Positions 1 through 8,360 of a DNA stretch of 52,027 bases are shown piece by piece. The notes under the pieces are model-generated. The model was not told where the DNA came from. It saw nothing but the letters and a program-made list of their open reading frames with translations, and made no database searches. Origin of the DNA: an uncultured Lachnospiraceae bacterium (GTDB lineage: Bacteria > Bacillota > Clostridia > Lachnospirales > Lachnospiraceae); contig CACZBK010000024.1 of the NCBI GenBank assembly GCA_902779395.1, positions 1-52,027 of the forward strand, read 5' to 3'. Position numbers and translations under genes: made by a program. Position 1 is the stretch's first letter, and the number at the start of each line of letters is the position of its first letter.

Positions 1-1187
1 CTGTGGCAGCAGCAGCTCTGGTACCTTTGCGGTCCACCTCGATATGCGTCTTATGGATCACACTGCTAATGCAGACAGGATGGGGATCGCCGTTTTGTTC
101 GCACAGCATATTGTTGAAATCGGCAAGCTTCGGATCGAAGGCGTCGGTCATTCCCATTGACTGTAAGATAGCGCTCATTTCTATATCGTAATCAAACGTG
201 AATTCGGGAATTTCAACCACGACATTGCCGCCTTTTGTATTTCTTATTGCTTCGGAAATATCAGCATTACTGTCGGAAAGATCTTTTATATAGTCATCAA
301 GATCAACACCTTCCCCGGGCAGCAGGCCCATGAAAGAGTAACGGCCGCCCTTATAATCGCGAAGGAAGCCTGTGCCCCCGTTTAGTTCAAAGTAGCGGGA
401 TTCTCCGCTGTGCAACAGGGTTACTTTACTGATGCTGCCGTCAGCATTTGTAAAATCCATATCCTCATAGATCTGTTTATCTTCATATTCATTAAGCCAT
501 TCAGCCTCAAAAGCCAGCGCATTTATGATATACATCCTCGCTTCATCGGATATATTATCGAGTATATTAGGGATCATGCCGCGGGTCTCATGGTTGACCC
601 AGCCGTTGATATCATTTAAGGTAGTGCCGTTAAACGGGGCTTTCCATACCTGGGCATCATACCATGAAGAGGCTTTGGAAGCGAACTCCGGAATCAGATC
701 GAAGATACCCTCATCTTTTAACCATATGGAATTGGCTACGTTCCACTCAACATCCGGATCGTTCTTCATGCGCGTGGAAAGCTCATAGAGCAGAGTGCTC
801 ATCGCGTCTATTGAAGTTCCACCGCCTATCACTGATTCGATCTGGGAAAGGGTATTTCCGCCTGCTCCGCTTTCTGCCATGCCGAAGGCCAGTTCGACGG
901 ATACGGGAGATATGCACACGTTTTTACCGGTGCCTCCCGCTGCAGCAGTTTCTGCCAAAAGCTTTGTCCCCGCTATGGAGAGCGCAGAGATCTGTTCGTT
1001 ATTAATTTCTGATTCAGGTGCGCTCAGAGTTGAAACATTTTTAGTGAGTTCTTGCGATGCCTCACTGTGATTAAAGGGTATGCTGACCTCCCTTTGTGTG
1101 GGACTCTCAAGTACCGGCCCTTTGTCTGCGCAGGCGCCGAGCATCATTGCGATAAGCAGTGTTACAGCTATTGTTCTCTTTTTCATA
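1..1187 (-). CDS. Serpin-family protease inhibitor lipoprotein, 3' end outside window, apparent frameshift
   Basis: The reading frame from about 1138 down to the window edge encodes a serpin. Visible are the N-terminal shutter block (NVCISPVSVELAFGM), the central N-x-W-V...T-x-G-M-I segment, and at the edge the reactive-centre hinge EVDRKGTRAAAAT, which in inhibitory serpins inserts into beta-sheet A. The start ATG at 1187, behind a GGGAGG ribosome site, opens a signal peptide (MKKRTIAVTLLIAMML). This lies one frame off from the body. Dropping one base at about 1139 gives a canonical L-G-A-C lipobox. So either the gene is frameshifted or there is a sequence error. No alternative start lies near the body. 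Serpins are trapped suicide substrates of serine or cysteine proteases; a surface role against gut or rival proteases is inferred. The family assignment is firm, the functional state is not. Confidence 0.82.
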
Positions 1188-1318
1188 TTTTTTTTCCTCC
1201 CTGTCGTTTCTTTTGTTAACGATATAGTATATACGTACGGAGGCAGCGGATTTATGGCTTTATGTAAAATTTTCCCGGGATCCGCCACCCGGGAGAATGA
1301 ATTTGAATAAGTATACGT

Positions 1319-1388
1319 AACCCACGGGGACGGACCTTGTGTTTTTTTTCTTTTCTGAGAAAAACCATGAGGTCCGTCCCCGTGGGTT
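1319..1388. repeat. Palindromic repeat, perfect 19-bp arms (GGGGACGGACC family)
   Basis: Left arm 1319-1337 and right arm 1370-1388 are exact reverse complements around a T-rich loop, and pairing continues imperfectly inward. The core GGGGACGGACC / GGTCCGTCCCC recurs, usually with a following GTGGTTTTT, at several other gene borders in this window. This copy lies between two divergently transcribed genes, so it is not at a gene end. Its style resembles REP sequences associated with Y1 (RAYT-like) transposases, but no such gene is visible here. Confidence 0.85.
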
Positions 1389-1400
1389 TCTGATAAACTG

Positions 1401-1427
1401 CAGCTCTTTCAAGAGGGCTGTTTTTTT
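1401..1427 (+). terminator. Intrinsic terminator-like hairpin upstream of the ABC operon
   Basis: A 7-bp stem (1401-1407 with 1414-1420, one G-U pair) with a 6-nt loop is followed directly by seven T residues. No plus-strand gene lies upstream in the window, since the serpin is on the minus strand. It would therefore act on a leader transcript of the 1520-6164 operon, if the promoter is further left, or it is a remnant. The rest of 1188-1519 holds the palindromic repeat and AT-rich promoter-like sequence for both directions. Confidence 0.55.
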
Positions 1428-1519
1428 GTAAAATTAAAGATTTTTTAAGAAATGAAATGTTAGGGTGGTATTGTCAAAAGAAAAGTGTGAACGACACAGC
1501 ATCGGAAAGAGGTAGAAAA

Positions 1520-2305
1520 ATGGGAAAGGTTTGTCTGGAAGCGATCGATCTTTGCAAGACTTATATAGTGGAAGGCAACAGCAATAATGTGCTGCAGAAT
1601 ATCAATCTGAAGATCGAAGAAGGTGAGTTTGTATCTATCATGGGTCCCAGCGGATCGGGCAAGTCCACGCTGCTTTATACGATCAGCGGAATGGACAGCA
1701 TGACAGCCGGTAAAGTGATCTTTGACGGGGAGGACATTTCCGGGATGAAAGAGAAGGAATTGACAAGACTGCGGCTTTTGAAGATGGGTTTCATCTTCCA
1801 GCAGATGTATATGATGAAGAAGCTCTGCATCATAGATAATATCGTGCTTCCGGGCTATCAGGCAAAGCTTGTATCCAGGGAAGAAGTAAACCGTCACGCC
1901 GAAGATCTTATGCGAAGACTGGGCATAATCGATACTGCGGAACGCGAGATCACGGAAGTTTCCGGCGGCCAGCTGCAGCGCGCCTGTCTTGCCAGAGCGC
2001 TGATCAACAGCCCCAGAGTACTATTTGCAGATGAACCTACGGGCGCGCTGAATTCAAAAGCCTCATCAGAGGTATTAAACGAACTCATCAAAGCAAATGA
2101 AGCGGGTAGCACCATATTGATGGTAACGCACAGTGAAAAGGTGGCTGCCAGTTCGGACCGCATTATTTATCTTGTGGATGGTGATATACAGGGAGAACTG
2201 AAGCTTGGAAAGGTTACGGTAAAGTCCGATAAAACGGACCCGAGAGAGGAACTGCAGAAACGCGAACGCAAACTCAGGCAATGGCTGGATGAGATGGGGT
2301 GGTAA
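1520..2305 (+). CDS. ABC transporter ATP-binding protein (MacB/SalX/Bce type)
   Basis: A 261-aa cytoplasmic ATPase that would power the FtsX-type permease 3 nt downstream. Walker A is GPSGSGKST, the signature is VSGGQLQRACLARAL, Walker B runs into ADEPTGALN and the H-loop is MVTHS; this pattern is typical of the MacB/LolD/BceA group. I chose ATG 1520 because AGAGG sits just upstream; an upstream ATG at 1457 has no ribosome site and would add 21 residues without homology-like features. A C-terminal basic/acidic tail of about 35 residues follows the ATPase fold. With the permease, lipoprotein and two-component genes downstream it looks like an exporter or detoxification module for peptides or envelope-active compounds. 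The substrate is unknown. Confidence 0.9.
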   Translation: MGKVCLEAIDLCKTYIVEGNSNNVLQNINLKIEEGEFVSIMGPSGSGKSTLLYTISGMDSMTAGKVIFDGEDISGMKEKELTRLRLLKMGFIFQQMYMMKKLCIIDNIVLPGYQAKLVSREEVNRHAEDLMRRLGIIDTAEREITEVSGGQLQRACLARALINSPRVLFADEPTGALNSKASSEVLNELIKANEAGSTILMVTHSEKVAASSDRIIYLVDGDIQGELKLGKVTVKSDKTDPREELQKRERKLRQWLDEMGW

Positions 2306-2308
2306 GCT

Positions 2309-4765
2309 ATGTATTTAAGAATGTTAAAAAAAGACCTGAAAGATAAGCTGGGCTTAAATATCGTGCTCTGCATCTTTATGATCATCGCCGCTACGCTGTT
2401 AGTCATGAGTGTGGAATTCTTTTACTCTCTGATAGGCGGGATAGAAAAGACCTACGAAAAATGCAATACATCAGATGTGATCTTTACCGTGGATCAGTCT
2501 GTATCAGATAAGGAAGGGCAGAGAAAAAAGATAGATGAACTGATCAGATCGGATCCGCTCATAGGTGAAGTGGAGATCTCCGAGCGTATTCTTCTGCGTA
2601 CATCCCGCCTGGAATTTGAAGGCGTCGACCGCAGGCGTATAGGCGGGCTGTATGAGAACGTAGTGATAATCTCCCCTGTGAGCCGTTCACAGAACATACC
2701 TTATGATATCAACGATTCGCAATTTACGCTTAATAACGGCTGTGTGGCGTTGCCGCAGTATATAGCAAACAGTACGGGAAACAAGGTCGGTGACAGTTTA
2801 AGGCTTACTACGGATCTTGGGAACATCTATGAGTTTACGATATCCCATATCTATAAAGATCCCAGTACTTCTGCAATACATAAGATACTCTTTTCGGATA
2901 ACGATCATGAGGCGCTGAAAAAAGAATTCTTCGGCATTACGGATCTCTACGAGATAAAACTGACTCAGCCGTTTAAAGATTTTGCATCGCTGCAGGATTG
3001 GGGCTGGGATCTGGAGATCAGGCTGCAGGAGCTGGCCATAAAAGGAGAGATTCCTGCAATGCCGCAGAATATCAACACCGGAAAGACAAATGTAACTACG
3101 GAAGAAGCACTGGTATCCTTGATAATAGGTATTTTTATGGTCATAATGGGAGTGGCGCTGATCGTGCTTATCTTTATGTCGATACGCTTCAGCCTGCAGG
3201 CAACGATCAAGAGAGAGCAGCGCGAGATCGGAACGATGAAAGCGATAGGTGTGGATTCGCTTTCCTACCGGACCTTATTCATAGTAAAATACATCGCTTT
3301 TGCCATGCTTGGCGGGGTGATCGGAAGTATCGCAGGCACCGCATTATGCAGATTCATGATAAGGCATTTTATCAGCAATACGCTTAATCCCGAAAATTCA
3401 GTGCTGATCATGACAGGTGTACTCTGCAGCGTGGTCTTTATCCTTATGATGATCCTGTTTTCTTTTGCAGCGCTTAAGAAGATGCGTAAGATATCTGTTA
3501 TGGATACCATACACGGGGAGAACAGAGGCGAGCGTTTTCATAAACTCCCCGGCGTGTTTCTGCACAAAAGTAAAAAAATATCCGTACCGTTATTCCTGGC
3601 AGGCTGCGATATAACAGGCAGGCTAAAAAGATATCTGTATCTGATCGTAAGTTATACGATGGGCATGGTGGTGATACTGATGGCTGTGCAGTTAAAGGCA
3701 ACGGTAGTGAGCGATGATTACCGCAGGACTTATATGCAGTTTGGCGACAGAGAGCTTATTATCCGGCCAGAAGATGAGATAAGGGACCGTATTATCGAAC
3801 AGGAAGGAAGTTACAGGAATGCGTTTCTGTATTACGAAAAATACTATAACGAACACGGCATTCCTTTAAACACACAGATCACGGATGAGCAGGAGGTGGC
3901 GCTCCTGAGCGGAGATAATCGGGATGGGGCTGTATTGCATTTCGGAGATTATGATATCGGGAAACTTAAGCTGGTGAAAGGTTCAAAGACGCCTAAGCTG
4001 CCAAACGAGGTGATAATATCGCATCTGTTTAAAAAGTTAAGGGGGATCGATATCGGAGATACGATCACGCTGGAGATGAAGATCTTTGAGGATGACGGCT
4101 TTACGATACGGACAGTGCAAAGGGACTTTATCGTGACCGGTTATGTTGAATCGACAAACTACAATAAAGTATTTATGACCGGAAACAGTGATGATATCGT
4201 TTCGGATGACTGGTCTGTATTCAGCCAGGGGATAGACGCAGAGGATTCGGAGTATCACGAATATATCGAAAAAATGCGCGCTGTCAACAAAGATATACTG
4301 ATACAGGATTTTGATGAGGTGCTTGATTATGATCTGGGACGTCAGTACGGAACACTCTTTGATGCACTGATCGTTACGATGGGGATCATAATGACTGTCA
4401 CGTGTTTTGCCATGACATTTCTGTACCAGCAGATCTTTATGGAAGAGGAGACAGCGGATATCGCAATGTTAAAGAGTCTGGGCATTGATAAGAAAAGCAT
4501 AAGGGCATGGCATTACGAAAGGCTGCTGATACTGGTGGGTGTTGCCGCGGCAGCTGCAGTGATCATGGCGCTGACTGTGAACAGATTCATATTTGACAGG
4601 ATAGGAGTAGCGGTACTGCATGTGGCGGAATTTATTATCGCATCGCCTACGGCAGCATCACTGATCGCGCTGCCTTTGTGGATCGCTTTACTGATCAGCG
4701 CGGTGATGCTGATATCCTTTAAGACAATGGATAAGATACAGATCTGGAGGGTAAGAGATGAATAG
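2309..4765 (+). CDS. FtsX-like ABC transporter permease, duplicated FtsX domains
   Basis: An 818-aa integral membrane protein. There is an N-terminal membrane segment at about residues 15-40, an extracytoplasmic domain of about 220 residues, and a three-helix FtsX block at about 265-395 with the cytoplasmic coupling motif REQREIGTMKAIG. A second half follows with another membrane segment near 440-460, a second external domain and a C-terminal FtsX block with DIAMLKSLGI. The two halves match the family's internal duplication. It sits 3 nt after its ATPase and its last 8 nt overlap the following lipoprotein gene, so the three are almost certainly co-translated. Relatives move lipoproteins, peptides or antibiotics out of the membrane, or act as flux sensors for a two-component system. 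The adjacent kinase makes the latter attractive, but it is not shown. Confidence 0.9.
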   Translation: MYLRMLKKDLKDKLGLNIVLCIFMIIAATLLVMSVEFFYSLIGGIEKTYEKCNTSDVIFTVDQSVSDKEGQRKKIDELIRSDPLIGEVEISERILLRTSRLEFEGVDRRRIGGLYENVVIISPVSRSQNIPYDINDSQFTLNNGCVALPQYIANSTGNKVGDSLRLTTDLGNIYEFTISHIYKDPSTSAIHKILFSDNDHEALKKEFFGITDLYEIKLTQPFKDFASLQDWGWDLEIRLQELAIKGEIPAMPQNINTGKTNVTTEEALVSLIIGIFMVIMGVALIVLIFMSIRFSLQATIKREQREIGTMKAIGVDSLSYRTLFIVKYIAFAMLGGVIGSIAGTALCRFMIRHFISNTLNPENSVLIMTGVLCSVVFILMMILFSFAALKKMRKISVMDTIHGENRGERFHKLPGVFLHKSKKISVPLFLAGCDITGRLKRYLYLIVSYTMGMVVILMAVQLKATVVSDDYRRTYMQFGDRELIIRPEDEIRDRIIEQEGSYRNAFLYYEKYYNEHGIPLNTQITDEQEVALLSGDNRDGAVLHFGDYDIGKLKLVKGSKTPKLPNEVIISHLFKKLRGIDIGDTITLEMKIFEDDGFTIRTVQRDFIVTGYVESTNYNKVFMTGNSDDIVSDDWSVFSQGIDAEDSEYHEYIEKMRAVNKDILIQDFDEVLDYDLGRQYGTLFDALIVTMGIIMTVTCFAMTFLYQQIFMEEETADIAMLKSLGIDKKSIRAWHYERLLILVGVAAAAAVIMALTVNRFIFDRIGVAVLHVAEFIIASPTAASLIALPLWIALLISAVMLISFKTMDKIQIWRVRDE

Positions 4766-6164
4766 GAAAGTTTGTATGAAGAGTCTTTCGATCACTATAG
4801 CGGCGTTTCCGCTGTTGTTTGGCGGCTGCGCGCAGACTGCGCTTGTCACGGGAGCAGGCAGTATGGTTAAAGTCGGATCCGTCAATGTGGAAGAGGAAGC
4901 GCATTACAGTGATGAGAGCGCAGCAGATGAACTGATCGCAAGCTTTGCCTCGCAGGATGGTCTGTGTGAGATAAAACAGTATGCATCCTATTATGACGTG
5001 ACTCTGGATTATGAAAAAGGCAGTCCCGAAGAAGTAGGTGCAGCATATGCTGCGACGCTTAAAGAGGCTGCCCCGCATTATGAGTCTGTAATTGAGCCGT
5101 ATCTATATGAGAATATGCGGCATTCTTTCGGCGGCAGAAATGTGAATTACGATGCGCTGACAGAACGCATCATGACGCTTGAGGCGGCGATACCCGATGA
5201 GTACAGGAAAGAAATAGAAAGCTTTGCAAAGGCAATGGCAGATGGAGAAGAAGGCTACAGTGCGAACGGTGAGCTTAGCTATATCGAGCTGCTTACAGCG
5301 CAGATCATTCCGGATGCGCTGCGCCCCACAGCCTGCAGCGCGCTCTCACTTTCCGGCAGCATGACTGCTTCCGGGCAGCGCATCACCATGCGCAATCTGG
5401 AATGGAGCTTAGGCAGTGATGCGCAGATAGCCGCTATCCACGCTGTTACGCATATGAAAAAAGCTGAACGTTCTATCACCGTGATCGGCATGCTGGGTAT
5501 CTTTGATATCATCACCGCTGTCAATGATGACGGCGTGATGATAGGTATCCTGGATGTGGGTTCGGATACATCGGCTATGGAAGGAATGCCTTATGTATAC
5601 GAGGGGAAGAAGTGCTATACCTTTGAGATCCGCGCTGCATTGGAACGCTTTGACAATGCAAAAGACGCAGGAGAGTTTCTGCTTTCGGAGAGCGGCGATT
5701 TTACCTGGTGCAACAATATGCTGGTATCTGATAAAAAAGATGTGTTCTGCTGTGAAAATGCCACACGCGAAGTGCAGGAAGCGGGAAGGGCAGTATCCGT
5801 TTTGAGAAGCCCCGATACGGAATTGATGGAGGGACTTTTATGGGACAGAAAAGATGCCTTCTGTATCGTTAATTCATTCGCGACAAAAGGAAATAATGAT
5901 TCATTTACAGGGATGCAGGGCAATATCGACCGCTTCGCCAAATATAATCTGTGGGTAAACGAAAAGGAAAAATTCTCCGCCGCAGATGTTAAGGCTCTTA
6001 TGGCTAAAGAGCATGTGAAGGAATACGGCGTGGTGAATGTACACAACAGCGGAACTGTACACACGGTGATCCTTGATTATGCTACGGGCAACATACAGGT
6101 GGCATTTACACAGGATTATTATGCTGATGATGTGCCGGAATATGTGAATGTCGGGCATTACTGA
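4758..6164 (+). CDS. Lipoprotein Ntn-hydrolase, C45 / acyl-CoA:6-APA acyltransferase-like
   Basis: A 468-aa predicted lipoprotein: short basic start, hydrophobic stretch, then an F-G-G-C lipobox at Cys24. The catalytic half begins at TACSALSL, where Cys193 is the expected N-terminal nucleophile, followed by the family-typical ITMRNLEW. Members of this Ntn-hydrolase group (C45, conjugated bile salt hydrolase-like) cleave amides such as penicillins, bile salts or N-acyl peptides, usually after autoproteolysis before the Cys. The roughly 170 residues ahead of Cys193 could therefore be a propeptide. The start overlaps the permease gene by 8 nt. A surface amidase encoded with an FtsX exporter and a two-component system suggests breakdown or modification of an envelope-directed compound. 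The substrate is unknown. Confidence 0.78.
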   Translation: MNRKVCMKSLSITIAAFPLLFGGCAQTALVTGAGSMVKVGSVNVEEEAHYSDESAADELIASFASQDGLCEIKQYASYYDVTLDYEKGSPEEVGAAYAATLKEAAPHYESVIEPYLYENMRHSFGGRNVNYDALTERIMTLEAAIPDEYRKEIESFAKAMADGEEGYSANGELSYIELLTAQIIPDALRPTACSALSLSGSMTASGQRITMRNLEWSLGSDAQIAAIHAVTHMKKAERSITVIGMLGIFDIITAVNDDGVMIGILDVGSDTSAMEGMPYVYEGKKCYTFEIRAALERFDNAKDAGEFLLSESGDFTWCNNMLVSDKKDVFCCENATREVQEAGRAVSVLRSPDTELMEGLLWDRKDAFCIVNSFATKGNNDSFTGMQGNIDRFAKYNLWVNEKEKFSAADVKALMAKEHVKEYGVVNVHNSGTVHTVILDYATGNIQVAFTQDYYADDVPEYVNVGHY

Positions 6165-6262
6165 TACCGGTAGTCGCCGTTTTTCTGACCTCATTCCCGG
6201 GAGGGGTTTCGAAGAGGGGGAGATTGCTTGAAATTACCACTGAATTTTGCTAAAGTAGGACT

Positions 6263-6949
6263 ATGACTGACATACTTATCATTGAAGATAATGAGGAACT
6301 GGGTAAGCTGATCTCGGATTTCCTTAAGCGGGAAGGGTATACGGTGGAATGGTGTACCACTGCGGAAGATGGGATAGCGAAGCTTAAGACAGCAGCATGT
6401 AAGATGCTGCTGCTCGACGTGATGCTGCCGGGAATGGATGGCTATGAGGCGTTGCAGGAGATCCGGCGCAGCATGAAGCTCCCGGTATTGATGATGAGCG
6501 CGCGTACGGATGATCAGAGCAAGATCACGGGACTTGAAGTCGGGGCGGACGATTATATAGATAAACCTTTTTCTATACCGGTACTCGGATCCAAGATCAA
6601 AGCGCTGCTCAGGCGTTCCTATGACCTGACGGAAGACCGTCAGCTTCTCACCTGTGAAAACATCTCCATGGATCTGGGGGCCCGTATCGTTTATAAGGCC
6701 GGCAGGGAGATCGTACTTACCACAAAGGAATTTGCCCTGCTGGAATATATGATGAAAAATCCGGGGCAGGTGATCCCGAAGGAAAAATTATTTAACGAAG
6801 TGTGGGGATTTGATTCCTTCAGTGAACAGGGAAGCTTAAATGTTCATATCCGCTGGCTGCGTGAAAAGCTGGAAGATGATCCGAAAGATCCTAAGCTGAT
6901 CCGTACTGTCTGGAGAGTCGGATATCAGTTCGGAGGCACCGGCATATGA
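6263..6949 (+). CDS. OmpR/PhoB-family response regulator
   Basis: A 228-aa cytoplasmic transcription factor. The receiver domain (about residues 1-115) has acidic E8/D9, phosphoacceptor Asp52 (LLLDVMLPG) and Lys101 (DYIDKPF). The C-terminal winged helix (about 130-225) has the typical VWGFDS and RWLREKLEDD...RTVWRVGYQF motifs. It overlaps the sensor kinase gene by 4 nt. There is no clear Shine-Dalgarno site. A possible promoter (TTGAAA, 17-nt spacer, TAAAGT) ends only a few bases before the ATG, so a leaderless transcript is possible. Likely targets are the upstream ABC/lipoprotein genes, by analogy with Bce-type systems; no binding site was identified. Confidence 0.93.
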   Translation: MTDILIIEDNEELGKLISDFLKREGYTVEWCTTAEDGIAKLKTAACKMLLLDVMLPGMDGYEALQEIRRSMKLPVLMMSARTDDQSKITGLEVGADDYIDKPFSIPVLGSKIKALLRRSYDLTEDRQLLTCENISMDLGARIVYKAGREIVLTTKEFALLEYMMKNPGQVIPKEKLFNEVWGFDSFSEQGSLNVHIRWLREKLEDDPKDPKLIRTVWRVGYQFGGTGI

Positions 6950-8274
6950 AGAAGGCGTATAAGCTTTTGCTCACAACGGTGCTTTTTTTTGTATTCCTGT
7001 TCCTGCTTTCCAATCTTATCTTTGGGATGATCATTACACACAATAATGACTGCACAAATATCTACATGAATCGTTTCTTTAATGCATTGCAGGAACGTAT
7101 CAGTGATGAGGATCCTGTGCGGATAGGAGCTCTGATCGACACGCTGCGTGAAGAGCATACTGCGGAGGATGCGTCATATCCTATGCCGGAGCGGATCCGT
7201 TATATTCCCATAGAAGAGGGTGACAGTGCGGTGGCGCTTCTTAATAAAGAGGGAACTGCACCGGCACTCTGGGCTCTGCATTATGAAGGAAAGATCATAG
7301 GTTTTGTGGAGTTTATGTTTCGACGGTCTGCATATGTACCGCTGCAGATCCTGACAAATGCAGTGCTGGCCGTTGCCTTTATTTTTACAATGTCTGTGTG
7401 CATCTTTATAAATGCATCCGTATTGCGGCCGTTTAGGAAACTGGCTTCTTATCCGGAAAAGCTGTCAAAAAACGAGATCAGTGAGAAGCTTCCGGAAAGC
7501 AAAAACCGGACCTTCGGACAGTTTATCTGGGGGATCAATATGCTCAGCGACCGTCTTGAGAATGACAAAAAACAGATCGGAGAGCTGAACAAAGAGCATA
7601 TGACCATGATGACGACTATCGCTCATGGGATAAAGACACCGGTGGCCAATATCAAGCTTTATGCAGAGGCGATCCGCACCGGTCTGTATCAGTCAGACGG
7701 CATCGCAAACGAAGCGGATGCCGAAGTTGCGGAAAAGATCGTAAAGAATGCCGATGATGTTGCAGACCTTGTGAAGGAACTGATCGAAAACAGTTCGAAA
7801 GGGATCGTGAATTTTGAACCACGGATCGAATCATTTTATCTTCAGGAACTGGTGATGTTCCTGAATGAGGAATTCGGTAAAAGACTGGAGATATTGAGGA
7901 TCCCGTTTAAAACGGAAATAGGACACAATGCCATGGTTAAAAGTGACAAGAGCGGCATCTGCAGGATATTGTCTCAGCTGATGGAGAATGCCATGAAATA
8001 CGGAAACGGGAAAGGTATCGAAGTAAGTCTGGAGAAGGAAAATGACGGATATTATTTTTCAGTGATAAATAAGGGGAAGGTGCCGGAAGATAGTGAACTG
8101 CCGTATCTTTTTAACAGTTTCTGGCGCGGCTCTAATGCAGCGGAAATATCAGGAAGCGGCATCGGCTTGTTCGAAGCGCGGGAGATCGCGCGGAAGCTAT
8201 ATGGAGATATATACGTAAAGACGGATCCGGAGAAAGAGGAGATAGAGTTCGATGTGTTTCTTCCGATACGATGA
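6946..8274 (+). CDS. Sensor histidine kinase
   Basis: A 442-aa membrane kinase. A first transmembrane helix (about 8-29), an extracytoplasmic sensor of about 100 residues and a second helix (about 133-158) are followed by a HAMP-like linker, a HisKA helix with His227 in TIAHGIKTP, and an HATPase domain with N-box LMENAMKYG and G-box GSGIGLFEAREIA. It overlaps the response regulator by 4 nt (ATGA) and forms a cognate pair with it. The real extracellular domain argues for direct ligand sensing rather than the sensor-less intramembrane type of classical Bce kinases. The signal is unknown. Confidence 0.93.
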   Translation: MKKAYKLLLTTVLFFVFLFLLSNLIFGMIITHNNDCTNIYMNRFFNALQERISDEDPVRIGALIDTLREEHTAEDASYPMPERIRYIPIEEGDSAVALLNKEGTAPALWALHYEGKIIGFVEFMFRRSAYVPLQILTNAVLAVAFIFTMSVCIFINASVLRPFRKLASYPEKLSKNEISEKLPESKNRTFGQFIWGINMLSDRLENDKKQIGELNKEHMTMMTTIAHGIKTPVANIKLYAEAIRTGLYQSDGIANEADAEVAEKIVKNADDVADLVKELIENSSKGIVNFEPRIESFYLQELVMFLNEEFGKRLEILRIPFKTEIGHNAMVKSDKSGICRILSQLMENAMKYGNGKGIEVSLEKENDGYYFSVINKGKVPEDSELPYLFNSFWRGSNAAEISGSGIGLFEAREIARKLYGDIYVKTDPEKEEIEFDVFLPIR

Positions 8275-8285
8275 GTGTTATGTTT

Positions 8286-8318
8286 TAGTAAGCGTAATAA
8301 ATAATTGCGTTTGCTATA
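8286..8318. promoter_or_regulatory. 33-bp imperfect palindrome, copy 1
   Basis: Starts TAGTAAGCG, has a central AATAAAT and ends TTGCGTTTGCTATA. A 33-bp relative with the same spacing lies at 23653-23685. Arms pair as 12 bp with three G-T wobbles here, and with one A-C mismatch in the other copy, so the hairpin is kept although the bases differ. It sits 42 nt upstream of the aldo/keto reductase start. It could be an operator or an RNA hairpin; the binding factor is unknown. Confidence 0.55.
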
Positions 8319-8360
8319 CAATGATGGGTAAATAAATATACAGATATACGGAGGTGATCT

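Noticed and set aside
1460-1897. Long antisense open frames over the ABC ATPase and other genes
   Set aside because: They shadow strongly supported genes, lack ribosome sites and show no protein-like composition.
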